64,000 nt of DNA from the NCBI GenBank assembly GCA_016873165.1, contig VGXV01000001.1:1-64000 (forward strand), given 5' to 3'. The stretch comes from Planctomycetota bacterium. Lineage in GTDB: Bacteria > Planctomycetota > Brocadiia > Brocadiales > Brocadiaceae. The position numbers and the translations under genes were made by a program. Positions 26,068 through 34,145 of this stretch are shown one piece after another. Numbering within the stretch: the stretch's first letter is position 1; each line of letters opens with the position of its first letter. The notes below the pieces were generated by a model, which saw only the letters and a program-made list of their open reading frames with translations, was not told the origin of the DNA and searched no databases.

Positions 26068-26547
26068 TTAATCTTCCCGGATGAGGCCTTTTGCCTCATC
26101 AGAAACGCCTTTGAAATGAATGACATTGCCTAAAAGTTTCAATGTCTTCTGTAATTCCAGATACTTGTGCGCCGCAGATTTGAGCCGGTTTTCATTAATG
26201 GTGTATCCATCAACCAGATGTTTTCGCAAGACATTCGTTGCCCAGATACGGAATTGCGTTCCCTGCTTTGAATTAACTCTGTATCCAACGGATATGATGG
26301 CATCTAAATTGTAAAACAAAACCGGCTTGTCAGAATGAGCAAGGTGCATTTTTTGCACATTGCTTTTTTCTTCTAGCTCTTTTGATTCAAAGATATTGCG
26401 CAGGTGCTTGGTAATAACACTCCTTTCCGTGTCAAAGAGTTCCGCCATCTGCTTCTGGGTAAGCCAAACAGTTTCCTTCTCTAGTCTGACTTCCACGGTA
26501 TTTTTATAAACGATAACCTGTCCCTTTGATAGATTATCCGGGTTCAT
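26068..26547 (-). pseudogene. Truncated RhuM-family protein gene
   Basis: A 159-residue N-terminal part of a RhuM (virulence-associated, KilA-N/Bro-like) protein: VEVRLEKETVWLTQKQMAEL, FDTERSVITKHLRNIFESKE, VLFYNLDAIISVGYRVNSKQ and GTQFRIWATNVLRKHLVDGY. Members are normally about 330 residues; this one stops at KGLIRED. Its function in full form is unclear. A decayed CRISPR repeat (ATCTCAATCCCTTTGCAG) begins at its start codon, so it abuts the distal end of array 2. Confidence 0.7.
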
Positions 26548-26701
26548 ATCTCAATCCCTTTGCAGATTCAAACGCCAACTTACAGACTTCTAAATCTCTC
26601 ACGCGATTTATCCTTCTCGATTCTCATCCTTCGGCCCCCCTCCTTTCTCCCCCCTTGTCCATCTTCTTTCATCCTTCGTCTCTCGTCCCTTATGCATCAG
26701 G

Positions 26702-26799
26702 GGGAAACCGGGAACCGTGTCCGTTACCCGTGACCGTGAACAAACAATTCTCCGTCTTTTTACGGACACGCTCAACGGACACGCCTCACGGCCTCTCCC
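26702..26799. repeat. CRISPR-nested palindromic element, copy E6
   Basis: 98 bp, preceded by a decayed half-repeat (TCCCTTATGCATCAGG) and followed directly by a full repeat at 26800. Its right end differs from the array-1 copies: CACGGCCTCTCCC instead of CACGGTTACCAC. It marks the leader-distal end of array 2. Confidence 0.85.
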
Positions 26800-27035
26800 G
26801 TCTCAATCCCTTCTACATCAGGTCAATGATTTCCACTTTTTTGATCTTTAAATCCATTAAACTTTTTCAGGTCTCAATCCCTTCTACATCAGGTCAATGA
26901 TTTCCACGACGGCGAATAGCTTAGGTACGGATGGTAAGCTGTCGCAATCCCTTCTACATCAGGTCAATGATTACTACTCGAAAGCCAAACAAAACGCGAC
27001 GGAGCTTGTTCAGTCTCAATCCCTTCTACATCAGG

Positions 27036-27133
27036 GGAAACCGGGAATCGTGCCCGTTATCCGTGTCCGTGAATGAATAATTCTACACCTTTTTACGGTC
27101 ACGCCAAACGGACACGTCGCACGATTTTTTCAC
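27036..27133. repeat. CRISPR-nested palindromic element, copy E7 (variant)
   Basis: 98 bp of the E2 subtype (loop TGAATGAATAATTCTACACC, right end ACGATTTTTTCAC). Both flanks are type-B half-repeats, so here a single repeat appears split with the inner 17 bp (ATCCCTTCTACATCAGG) present on both sides. Confidence 0.88.
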
Positions 27134-27224
27134 ATCCCTTCTACATCAGGTCAATGATTACTACATGCCTGGCTGGAAAAAATAGTAGCCAAAGGTATCG
27201 AGTCTCAATCCCTTCTACATCAGG

Positions 27225-27321
27225 GGAAACCGGGAACCGTGACCGTTATCCGTGACCGTGAACAAACAATTCTCCGTCTTTTTACGGACACGCTCAACGG
27301 ACACGCCTCACGGCCTCTCCC
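27225..27321. repeat. CRISPR-nested palindromic element, copy E8
   Basis: 97 bp of the E6 type (right end CACGGCCTCTCCC). The left neighbour is a repeat cut after CATCAGG; the right neighbour is a complete repeat at 27322, so 23 bp rather than 17 bp are shared by the two sides. Confidence 0.88.
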
Positions 27322-28020
27322 GTCTCAATCCCTTCTACATCAGGTCAATGATTTCCACGGCAATAAAAAAGTTCATTCTTGGCATGCCGGAAAGTACCGG
27401 TGTCTCAATCCCTTCTACATCAGGTCAATGATTTCCACATTATTGAAGATAATGTGTCATGTAGTGATATTGTTACAGTCTCAATCCCTTCTACATCAGG
27501 TCAATGATTTCCACAAAGACAGCGGGTGCTACTCAATCTTAGTTTGCCCGGTCTCAATCCCTTCTACATCAGGTCAATGATTTCCACGTTTTTGATGAAA
27601 GTCAGATTAATCCAAAATGCGAAATTATGTCTCAATCCCTTCTACATCAGGTCAATGATTTCCACTACAATAACAGGCGACCTGCGTAAACTTACATCAG
27701 TCTCAATCCCTTCTACATCAGGTCAATGATTTCCACAAAGCTGCACCTACAAATAAAGATAGAGGAATTGTCTCAATCCCTTCTACATCAGGTCAATGAT
27801 TTCCACAAGAATCCGAAGAAATATGAAATTGATGGGAGACTGTCTCAATCCCTTCTACATCAGGTCAATGATTTCCACCAGCCAGTCTTTTATCCGATAC
27901 CTTGCCTGCTTTGTCTCAATCCCTTCTACATCAGGTCAATGATTTCCACATATATTTGTCGATTTTGAGATTTTCAATAACGGGTCTCAATCCCTTCTAC
28001 ATCAGGTCAATGATTTCCAC

Positions 28021-28352
28021 AGCACCCTTTGCAACCAGCCCATACACAAGCACTTACAAGGCCATTTCCTGTTATCCCATTTTTTAGGCATCAATTTTTA
28101 TTATCACCCCCTTAAAAACTTTAGAAAAAAAGTTGTATGATTTGAATCACAAGCCACTTACAATTTTCCGCGAACCGCCTTTTTTCTCTGTTCGCCCTAA
28201 CATATTACCGCATCATTTGTTACGTAGCATTTTACCCCTTTTGGGCACACATGATCACCACCTTCGCGCAATGTACGCAACCGCTCTCTTTATAGGTCAA
28301 CGATTTATCTCCTGGCAAACCTTTGTGCAATATATTCAAACTGCGATAGATT
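28021..28352 (-). promoter_or_regulatory. Leader region of CRISPR array 2
   Basis: Gene-free stretch between the newest repeat and the TIR-like gene. The 60 bp next to the repeat match the array 1 leader (GCACCC... CACAAGCACTTACAAGGCC, ATTTCCTGT). Further right is AT-rich sequence. It must hold the array promoter and probably the terminator of the cas operon. Confidence 0.7.
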
Positions 28353-29309
28353 CTAGTTTCTTTTTAGCACTTGTGGAATTTTTACTTTCAATTGTTCTTC
28401 AAGATCTTTGTAGTCTCTATAGAATATGGTTTCTGTACGAATTAAATCAGAAGGTAATTCTTCACCACACTCCATGATTATAATTGTTTTCTTCCCAAAA
28501 GCTAAAGACATACCAAGTTCTAACATTACATTTGGATTTGGTTGGCAATGTTTTTTAAATAATATTTTTATAAATATATTTTTGCAATCCCTCGAAAGAT
28601 CATAAATCCCAAACCTTGCAGATTGTATTTTTCTGCATATTTTGCAAAAGAAGTCGCCTCCTGGCATATCAAGGTCTGCATAATAAGGTTTGCATTCTTT
28701 ATCAAATACTAATATGGCATTATTTATATGAGGTCGCATTTTATCTTTCTTTTTCCTGGAAAAGCAATGCCCTATGAAAACAGAATTTTCCGGAATAACA
28801 TCTTCTGCACATGATGGATGTCCTGTAGGGCATTTATTTTTTAGTTTAAGTAAAATTGTTTTTAATATGGGGGGTTCCTCAAAACAACTAACAACATCTG
28901 ACAAAAGTTCAAATTTTCTTCCAGAAATACTCTCAATAGACTCATAAAAGAAATCTTTTATTTCGTCCAGTTGCTCTGAACCTTTAAGAACTGCTATTAT
29001 TTGTAATTGAATGTCATTAATGTCTTCTTTAAGAAGGCATTTTGTTAAAATCAAAAGACTTTCCCTATTATTTAACTCCTTTAAGAATTCTATAGCATAT
29101 TCTTTTAAAGATAATTCAAAGTTCTTCCAGGCATGCTCTATTTGATCTAAGCAGTCTTTTATGAGATTAAAGGCATGTGTTCGAAGGAATGGGCTTATAT
29201 CACCTTCCGGTGTATCAGGCAAAAAATGATACTCTTTTAAAAGAGAAATAATATCTTTTTCTCTTTTAAGACGATTTAGAGTTTCTACTTTCTCATCTTC
29301 CAGTGACAT
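28353..29309 (-). CDS. TIR/deoxyribosyltransferase-like effector candidate, last gene of the type III operon
   Basis: A 318-residue protein. Residues 1-170 are helical and charged, perhaps HEAT-like (YAIEFLKELNNRESLLILTK). Residues about 175-318 form a Rossmann-like domain of the TIR/nucleoside 2-deoxyribosyltransferase kind: SVFIGHCFS, a basic run, YYADLDMPGGDFFCKICRKI, FGIYDLSRDCKN, and PNVMLELGMSLAFGKKTIII with Glu264 at the usual catalytic position, then LPSDLIRTETIFYRDY. Proteins of this kind hydrolyse NAD or related nucleotides in defence. It starts 3 bp after the cas7 stop, so it is cotranscribed. No CARF or SAVED sensor domain is seen. Activity is inference. Confidence 0.65.
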   Translation of the reverse strand: MSLEDEKVETLNRLKREKDIISLLKEYHFLPDTPEGDISPFLRTHAFNLIKDCLDQIEHAWKNFELSLKEYAIEFLKELNNRESLLILTKCLLKEDINDIQLQIIAVLKGSEQLDEIKDFFYESIESISGRKFELLSDVVSCFEEPPILKTILLKLKNKCPTGHPSCAEDVIPENSVFIGHCFSRKKKDKMRPHINNAILVFDKECKPYYADLDMPGGDFFCKICRKIQSARFGIYDLSRDCKNIFIKILFKKHCQPNPNVMLELGMSLAFGKKTIIIMECGEELPSDLIRTETIFYRDYKDLEEQLKVKIPQVLKRN

Positions 29310-29312
29310 TTG

Positions 29313-30083
29313 TTATCCTTGTTTGATTTCATCCTTCTTAATATTAATTTCTACTTTTCCGCATCCTCTCGATTTAAACCCTCCGAGTAATTTAATAGCT
29401 TTCAATCTTTTTATAATAAATTCGTCTATGATTGTATCCGCATTCCAAGTTCCATTTTTAAGCCATGAATCATTAGCTCCTATTCCCAATTTTTCATCAA
29501 TAACTCTGGACTGGCCGAGTATCCACCCCTTAACAATATCTTTTTCTATAATCTCCAGTGTTCCTTTAAATTCGATACCATCTGCTATTATTTGAAAGTC
29601 TCTATTTGTTTTATCTGATACTACACCTGTTGCCCTATCTATTCTTACAGCATACATTTCTTCGGGCGTGGCATCGGCATAAAGATAAGGCACCCTGACA
29701 AATCCGACCAATCCTTGAGCACCAAGAAGATAACATGCAGGGCAGATACTTTCGGATCTATGTCTGGGATTAGGAGAATAAGAACACCCTCCGCCATCGA
29801 GAAATTTACCTTGTTCAATTAATTTTTTTTCATCAGATGAAAGTGTATTGTAAGCGCTAGGAATGCATGGTTTCATAGCAGAATTACCAGCAAATATGCT
29901 TATTAGATATTCCTCAATACTAGCTCTCAAAGCGCCTTTAAGACTCGAACCTTGTATAACAGCCCTTCCACCAACGGTTGTTATTGGATTATCAATACCG
30001 GACATAATATTTTGTTTGGCACCTATCCTGAAAGGTTCTTTTGTAACTAATGTAACGTTAAAAGCTCTGATTATTTTACTCAT
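29313..30083 (-). CDS. csm3: Csm3-like Cas7 backbone subunit
   Basis: The repeated backbone RAMP of a type III effector complex, which binds crRNA and cleaves target RNA every six bases. The 256-residue protein has IGAKQNIMSGIDNPI with Asp31 at the Csm3 cleavage position, VIQGSSLKGALRASIEEYL, the zinc-binding CPACYLLGAQGLVGFVRV, RIDRATGVVSDKTNRDFQI, and the C-terminal glycine loop LLGGFKSRGCGKVEI. All RNA-cleavage features look intact. It overlaps the preceding small-subunit gene by 8 bp. Confidence 0.9.
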   Translation of the reverse strand: MSKIIRAFNVTLVTKEPFRIGAKQNIMSGIDNPITTVGGRAVIQGSSLKGALRASIEEYLISIFAGNSAMKPCIPSAYNTLSSDEKKLIEQGKFLDGGGCSYSPNPRHRSESICPACYLLGAQGLVGFVRVPYLYADATPEEMYAVRIDRATGVVSDKTNRDFQIIADGIEFKGTLEIIEKDIVKGWILGQSRVIDEKLGIGANDSWLKNGTWNADTIIDEFIIKRLKAIKLLGGFKSRGCGKVEINIKKDEIKQG

Positions 30084-30459
30084 TTTTCTTCTCCTTTTTT
30101 AAAGACTCATCTATAATCGAATTTAGTTTTCCCAATATATAAGAGCAGATCATTACATCCAAATCGCTATTTCCCAGGGTATTTAAAATATCAAGCAAGG
30201 TTTCGTTTCTTACGATCTCCCATCTTGCGAATTCTTGTCTCTTGTCCCGCTTCTCAACCTTTCCCATTTGAAATGTTTTCGCGGTTTGATAGCCTTCTCT
30301 TTCCAATAATTGCCTTAAATTATCTAATTGATTGTTCGCAAACCATTGTTCTCGCCTATCTTTTTCTAATCGCTTTCGCTTCACGATTTCGACAATTTTT
30401 TGAATTGTGTTATTTATTAAGGTATCCCTTTCAAAAAGTGCTTTAGGTCCTTTCATCAT
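30076..30459 (-). CDS. Cas11-like small subunit of the type III complex
   Basis: A 127-residue, all-helical, charged protein with no catalytic motif (DNLRQLLEREGYQTAKTFQM, RQEFARWEIVRNETLLDILN, VMICSYILGKLNSIIDESLK). Size, composition and place between the Cas5-like and Cas7-like genes fit the Csm2/Cas11 small subunit, which binds the inner face of the complex. I cannot match it to a named family by sequence. It overlaps both neighbours (4 bp and 8 bp). Confidence 0.6.
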   Translation of the reverse strand: MMKGPKALFERDTLINNTIQKIVEIVKRKRLEKDRREQWFANNQLDNLRQLLEREGYQTAKTFQMGKVEKRDKRQEFARWEIVRNETLLDILNTLGNSDLDVMICSYILGKLNSIIDESLKKEKKNE

Positions 30460-31094
30460 TTATCCTCCTCGAGTAAAAATTCACAGCCTTCTATCACACT
30501 ACCTTCAAACAACGATTTAATATACTTTCCTGAAATTTTTGTAGTGGGCTCAAAAAGATAACCATAAACATATTTCTTTATACTTTTAATTCCAAAGTAT
30601 TCCATACAATTGGCCGTTTCCGGTATGCGAGACTGTAATGTCCCTAATTTGATTTCTGGATTTTCTATAATCTCAGTAAAATGAAGATGACACTTACCAA
30701 AACCTTTAGACTTAAATGCCCCCATTGTTATATCAAAATTCTGATTTTCTTTCTTTTCAATAAAATGTTCTGGCATCATGTCCTTTAGAAAAACATAAAC
30801 CAGTGCTTTAACGTCCGTAATAAATTCTATTTGCAACGGAACTTTAGAAACATCTTCAAAAACATATCTTGGGGAATAAATATGAATTTGTCTGTATTGA
30901 TCAATATTTTTTAGGTAATCCGAATCAAGCTTACCCAGTGCATAGATTCCTGGAAAGTTAAAAGTATCGCGCAAAGCACCAGTAATAGTAGAAAAGGGAA
31001 TAGTCTTAATACAAGGCTTATAAGTCCCTTTTTTAACTCTTTCTCCAATGCAAAGAATATCCGATGTCAGTTCATACTTAATATATTTTGACAT
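30456..31094 (-). CDS. Cas5-type RAMP protein (Csm4-like)
   Basis: A 212-residue RAMP. The two hallmark elements are present: a first-helix motif CIKTIPFSTITGALRDTF and a glycine-rich loop GAFKSKGFGKCHLHF. This protein would bind the crRNA 5' handle and cap the complex next to Cas10. It is shorter than most Csm4 (about 300), in line with a compact type III variant. It starts 8 bp after the cas10 stop. Confidence 0.7.
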   Translation of the reverse strand: MSKYIKYELTSDILCIGERVKKGTYKPCIKTIPFSTITGALRDTFNFPGIYALGKLDSDYLKNIDQYRQIHIYSPRYVFEDVSKVPLQIEFITDVKALVYVFLKDMMPEHFIEKKENQNFDITMGAFKSKGFGKCHLHFTEIIENPEIKLGTLQSRIPETANCMEYFGIKSIKKYVYGYLFEPTTKISGKYIKSLFEGSVIEGCEFLLEEDK

Positions 31095-31102
31095 ATCAAA
31101 CC

Positions 31103-32977
31103 TCAGTCCCGCATTATTTTGTAATAAGCTAAAGTTTCTTGAATTGATAATTCTCCAGTGGTAATTAAATGTTTTGCAAGCCCTCCTAATTCATTTTTCA
31201 TATCAAACATTGTTACTTTTACTAAAAATTGATTTTTTGTTTTCTCTTCGATCTCTGCAAGTTTGTGCAAGGCGGTACTAATCTTCTTATCTTCTATTCC
31301 GGCATCTCTAAGACATATATATTTGCCGAAGCTAATTTCCAATTTGGTATGCGGAACAGCATAGACATTTATTGCCTCTTTTGGATTATTCAAAACCTGC
31401 CAATGTTCCATAAAAGGATATTTAACATTGGAAATAGTCACTGAAAGCCTTATGGGTAAAATTGCCTTTTCTTTTTCTGTAAAACTTACAAATTTCGGGA
31501 AATAATCTTGGTATTTAAAAAGTTTTGTATATTCATTGAGCAGTGGCTTTATTTCACTATCATTCTTAATTTTTATACAGAACATATTTGGTAAAATGGA
31601 TTCGTGATTGTTTTCTCCATTGTAATCTTTATAACTAAAAACCCGTTCCCTAAAAGAATCCAAGAATTTATCATAATCGTATAAGAATTCTTTTATTATG
31701 GAAAATCCCAAATCCCCATCTAAAACATCTTTAAAATCAAATTCCTTTTTGAACATATTTTTGAGTAAACTCACCAATTCACCCATATTAAGGGTAATCT
31801 TAAAAAAGGCAACACTAACATCTTCTTCATCTTCCCATTTTGCTAATGTTTTGGCCTTATCAGCCTCTTCTCTTACCATTAGACACCCATCACATAAAAA
31901 CTCCTCCACAGGTTCGATTCCCATAACATCTGGATATCTCTCGCGCGGATATACCTTGCTTGCTGGTGCCATCTGACACATATCACATATAATAGCCCTA
32001 TGACTGGCTTCGTTATCTTCTCTTGGGATTATTTCTGTGTCTAGTTTTGGATATAAATTTTGCTGATATGGTCCAAAAAGACTATTATAAATATGGAGAA
32101 ATTCTTTGTTGCTCAAAAGTGTCTCCACAATGGTTGATTCAAAGTAATAATTTGTCCTTAGCCTCAAGACATCTTCAACTTTCCCTTTAATATCCTTGAC
32201 ATCATCTGGAATAGTAATGACTAAAATTTCTTCCGCCAATTCGTAAATAATAATTCCTTTTATTTTACCGGCGATTTCCTTCAATATTGTTGTAACGTCT
32301 TGAATAAGTTTCGTATCCCTTAGTCTCGATAACTTACCATGGGTAGTTAGTTTCAGGCGAACCATAGCGACCTTCTTTTTAGCAAACGAATTTACAACTT
32401 TTCTATATTCTTTAGATTCGTCCATCTTTTCTTGTATGCCAAGATAACTACAATTCCCCAAAAAGAAGGTATACCATAATGCCGTAAGCTCATTATGGGT
32501 ATGAAGGGAAGCGAAAGGACAATGGCCTGCATCCTCAGACCTGATTAAAAAGTCCTGTTCAAATCTTTTATAAAGCTCTTCAAGATTAGTTGATTTTTTA
32601 ACTTCCTCTATAACTCCGGGATACTGTGAAAGCGCGTCCTTCTCTTGCTTAAGGATATTATTATCTTTTATGATATCTCTCCAAATCCTGAATGTTTTGT
32701 AGGAACGATATTTAGAAGTACGGAGTTTTCTTGATATAGTGGCTGCCTTTACGTCAGCTAGATGAATGCACAACATTTCTTTATCTAAAGGAAATGGGTT
32801 GCATCCGCTCTTATGAGCACTTGTCCAATACCGACTGACGCAATGATGTTTAAGTGCCTTTTTAATGTCTGAATTTATTGAACTAAGTCCATCACAATAT
32901 TCAGGACAATAATGTATCTTACTATCTCCTGTTAACTTTAAGATGTCATGTAGTTTAGCTAATATGCTTCTGTCCAT
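31103..32977 (-). CDS. cas10: Cas10-like large subunit with HD motifs and no GGDD cyclase motif
   Basis: A 624-residue Cas10. N-terminal HD elements: LHDILKL (His10-Asp11), HHC (44-46), IHLADVKAA (His72, Asp75). Next is SLHTHNELTALWYTFF (157-172), typical of the HD/palm border. A palm-like stretch GIIIYELAEEILVITIP has LAEE (247-250) where a glycine-rich turn is expected. A zinc knuckle has CDMC (331-334) and CDGC (362-365). In the second palm, FFKITLNMGELVSLL and SILPNMFCIKI stand where DxDxLG and GGDD belong. The protein should not make cyclic oligoadenylate. Compact operons of this kind recall subtype III-F. Confidence 0.85.
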   Translation of the reverse strand: MDRSILAKLHDILKLTGDSKIHYCPEYCDGLSSINSDIKKALKHHCVSRYWTSAHKSGCNPFPLDKEMLCIHLADVKAATISRKLRTSKYRSYKTFRIWRDIIKDNNILKQEKDALSQYPGVIEEVKKSTNLEELYKRFEQDFLIRSEDAGHCPFASLHTHNELTALWYTFFLGNCSYLGIQEKMDESKEYRKVVNSFAKKKVAMVRLKLTTHGKLSRLRDTKLIQDVTTILKEIAGKIKGIIIYELAEEILVITIPDDVKDIKGKVEDVLRLRTNYYFESTIVETLLSNKEFLHIYNSLFGPYQQNLYPKLDTEIIPREDNEASHRAIICDMCQMAPASKVYPRERYPDVMGIEPVEEFLCDGCLMVREEADKAKTLAKWEDEEDVSVAFFKITLNMGELVSLLKNMFKKEFDFKDVLDGDLGFSIIKEFLYDYDKFLDSFRERVFSYKDYNGENNHESILPNMFCIKIKNDSEIKPLLNEYTKLFKYQDYFPKFVSFTEKEKAILPIRLSVTISNVKYPFMEHWQVLNNPKEAINVYAVPHTKLEISFGKYICLRDAGIEDKKISTALHKLAEIEEKTKNQFLVKVTMFDMKNELGGLAKHLITTGELSIQETLAYYKIMRD

Positions 32978-33010
32978 ACAAAATCCTTTGTAAGAATTGT
33001 TTTATACGTC

Positions 33011-33178
33011 TCACGAGAAAAATTTCTCCCTTATCCTCTTTGCCTTTTCCGGCATAGCTGTGTGAAAGAATTCCATCTGTGCTTCCAGCCACATGAGTTT
33101 TTCCCGCACAGGTTTTTTTTGATATTCTTCTATTTGCTCTTTTGTTTTGTAGTAAAGTAACGGCTGTTCAGCTTTCAT
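33011..33178 (-). CDS. Small partner protein of the nucleotidyltransferase
   Basis: A 55-residue protein, KAEQPLLYYKTKEQIEEYQK followed by KPVREKLMWLEAQMEFFHTA and MPEKAKRIREKFFS. The frame overlaps the end of the nucleotidyltransferase gene by 11 bp, and its stop is 33 bp before cas10. It is highly charged and helical. The genomic pairing suggests a toxin-antitoxin-like couple; which is which cannot be told. Confidence 0.55.
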   Translation of the reverse strand: MKAEQPLLYYKTKEQIEEYQKKPVREKLMWLEAQMEFFHTAMPEKAKRIREKFFS

Positions 33179-33671
33179 TATTCCATTCCTCCCGTATCTT
33201 CCTCAGGTAAAATACGTCTGCAATATCCTGGGGTCTGCCCGCTTTCTCTTTCATCTCAATGAGATATTGTATCGGCGCTACCGGAATGATCGTTTTTTCA
33301 GCATGGATTTCCTCCCTCGCTTCATAGACCACATCAAAATTGAAGGGCATTTCTACAAAAATATCGAGAAGGAAAAAGGGATTCTTAGGGTCAAAAAGGC
33401 TGAAAACCGTCATTCCTTTTTCTCTAATCCAGCTTTCTCTTGTTTCTTTTTTCATAAAGTCTTCAAGTCTTACTGGAATTTTTGGCTTGAAATTGAGTTC
33501 CTTCATGACTGCAATAAACCTGTTTAGGTTATTTTCTTCCAAATCCACAACGAGGTCAATATCTGCTGTGGCCCTTTCGATGCCATAGAGATTGACCGCT
33601 ATACCGCCAACTACCAAATAACGAACCTTGGCGTTATTCAGCGCAAAAAACAGACTTTCAAATTTGATCAA
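33168..33671 (-). CDS. AbiEii-like nucleotidyltransferase
   Basis: A 167-residue protein with the nucleotidyltransferase signature YLVVGGIAVNLYGIERATAD followed by IDLVVD (GG and DxD), then FLLDIFVEMP carrying the third acidic residue, and a helical C-terminus IQYLIEMKEKAGRPQDIADV. It resembles small stand-alone toxins or antitoxins of the AbiEii/DUF6036 group. It heads a run that continues through its small partner into cas10. Confidence 0.72.
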   Translation of the reverse strand: MIKFESLFFALNNAKVRYLVVGGIAVNLYGIERATADIDLVVDLEENNLNRFIAVMKELNFKPKIPVRLEDFMKKETRESWIREKGMTVFSLFDPKNPFFLLDIFVEMPFNFDVVYEAREEIHAEKTIIPVAPIQYLIEMKEKAGRPQDIADVFYLRKIREEWNNES

Positions 33672-34145
33672 AGCAAAACTCCTTTTTCTTTCACCCCTTT
33701 GGGGTTGATCCTATGTTACCTTCGCTTCCAGGGGCTTCACCCCTGGCTATATTCTTTCTGCCCTCCGGGCATTTTAAGGGAGCATTCCCGATTTTTTGTA
33801 AATAAAACAATTCTGCCGAATATGAAAAGTTCCTCATCTCACTGAGAAGCTCAACCCTTCGACGGAGTCTATCCTGAGCGGTAAATGATGAGTTACAAAA
33901 AACGGGAATGCTCCCCATTTTAACCACTTCCGCCGTGTCATTTGTGGTAAAAATAAGTGTACCGTATAGGATTTTTATTTTATTTAAGCGATTTCGAGTC
34001 CATAACCAATATGGCATGGTAAATAGTCTATGGAAAACCTCCCCTTCATCCCCTCCTTGCGAAGGAGGAACAAGGAAACCTTTTATCATTACCTCCCCTT
34101 TGTCCCCTCCTTGCGAAGGAGGGGATTGAGGGGTGGTTATAAGTT
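33672..34145. other. Repeat-rich stretch between the nucleotidyltransferase and cas6 genes
   Basis: No convincing gene. It holds a MITE (33778-33915), a GGGGCTTCACCCC hairpin near 33731, and two copies of a TCCCCTCCTTGCGAAGGAGG unit (34050 and 34107) also found, in variants, at 34569 and 38160. A 132-codon open frame here runs through the MITE and is not accepted. Confidence 0.5.
33778..33915. mobile_element. MITE, 138 bp, 8-bp target duplication
   Basis: Perfect terminal inverted repeats GGGAGCATTCCCG / CGGGAATGCTCCC, extended by a T-rich/A-rich pair (TTTTTTGTAA / TTACAAAAAA). CATTTTAA flanks both ends (33770-33777 and 33916-33923), an 8-bp target duplication. The interior includes a CAACCCTTCGACGGAGTC common repeat. 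No coding capacity. Confidence 0.85.

Larger units (their letters stand above)
26800..28020 (-). CRISPR. CRISPR array 2, type B repeats, leader on the right
   Basis: The 37-bp repeat opens GTCTCAATCCCTTCTACATC and ends TCAATGATTTCCAC. Full copies start at 26800, 26871, 26941, 27322, 27402, 27478, 27551, 27629, 27700, 27770, 27842, 27913 and 27984. Copies at 27013 and 27202 are split by palindromic elements. Spacers are 33-43 bp and all differ. The repeats at 26941 and 27134 end TTACTAC instead of TTTCCAC, showing age at the left end. On the minus strand the repeat ends GATTGAGAC, as in many type III/I systems. The leader is at 28021 onward, so the right-hand spacers are newest. Confidence 0.96.

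Noticed and set aside
24657-27321. Palindromic elements as ordinary CRISPR spacers
   Set aside because: They are 96-98 bp against 33-43 bp for spacers, are near-identical to each other, and replace parts of the repeats on their sides.
24204-28087. Many overlapping open frames with repeated peptides such as NPFYIRSMIST
   Set aside because: They are translations of CRISPR repeats and the nested elements, not genes.
31103-32977. Cas10 as an active cyclic oligoadenylate synthase
   Set aside because: No GGDD or close variant in either palm-like part; LAEE and ILPN occupy the corresponding places.
33691-34089. 132-codon minus-strand frame upstream of the nucleotidyltransferase gene
   Set aside because: It runs through a MITE and other non-coding repeats, has no recognisable domain and low-complexity composition.
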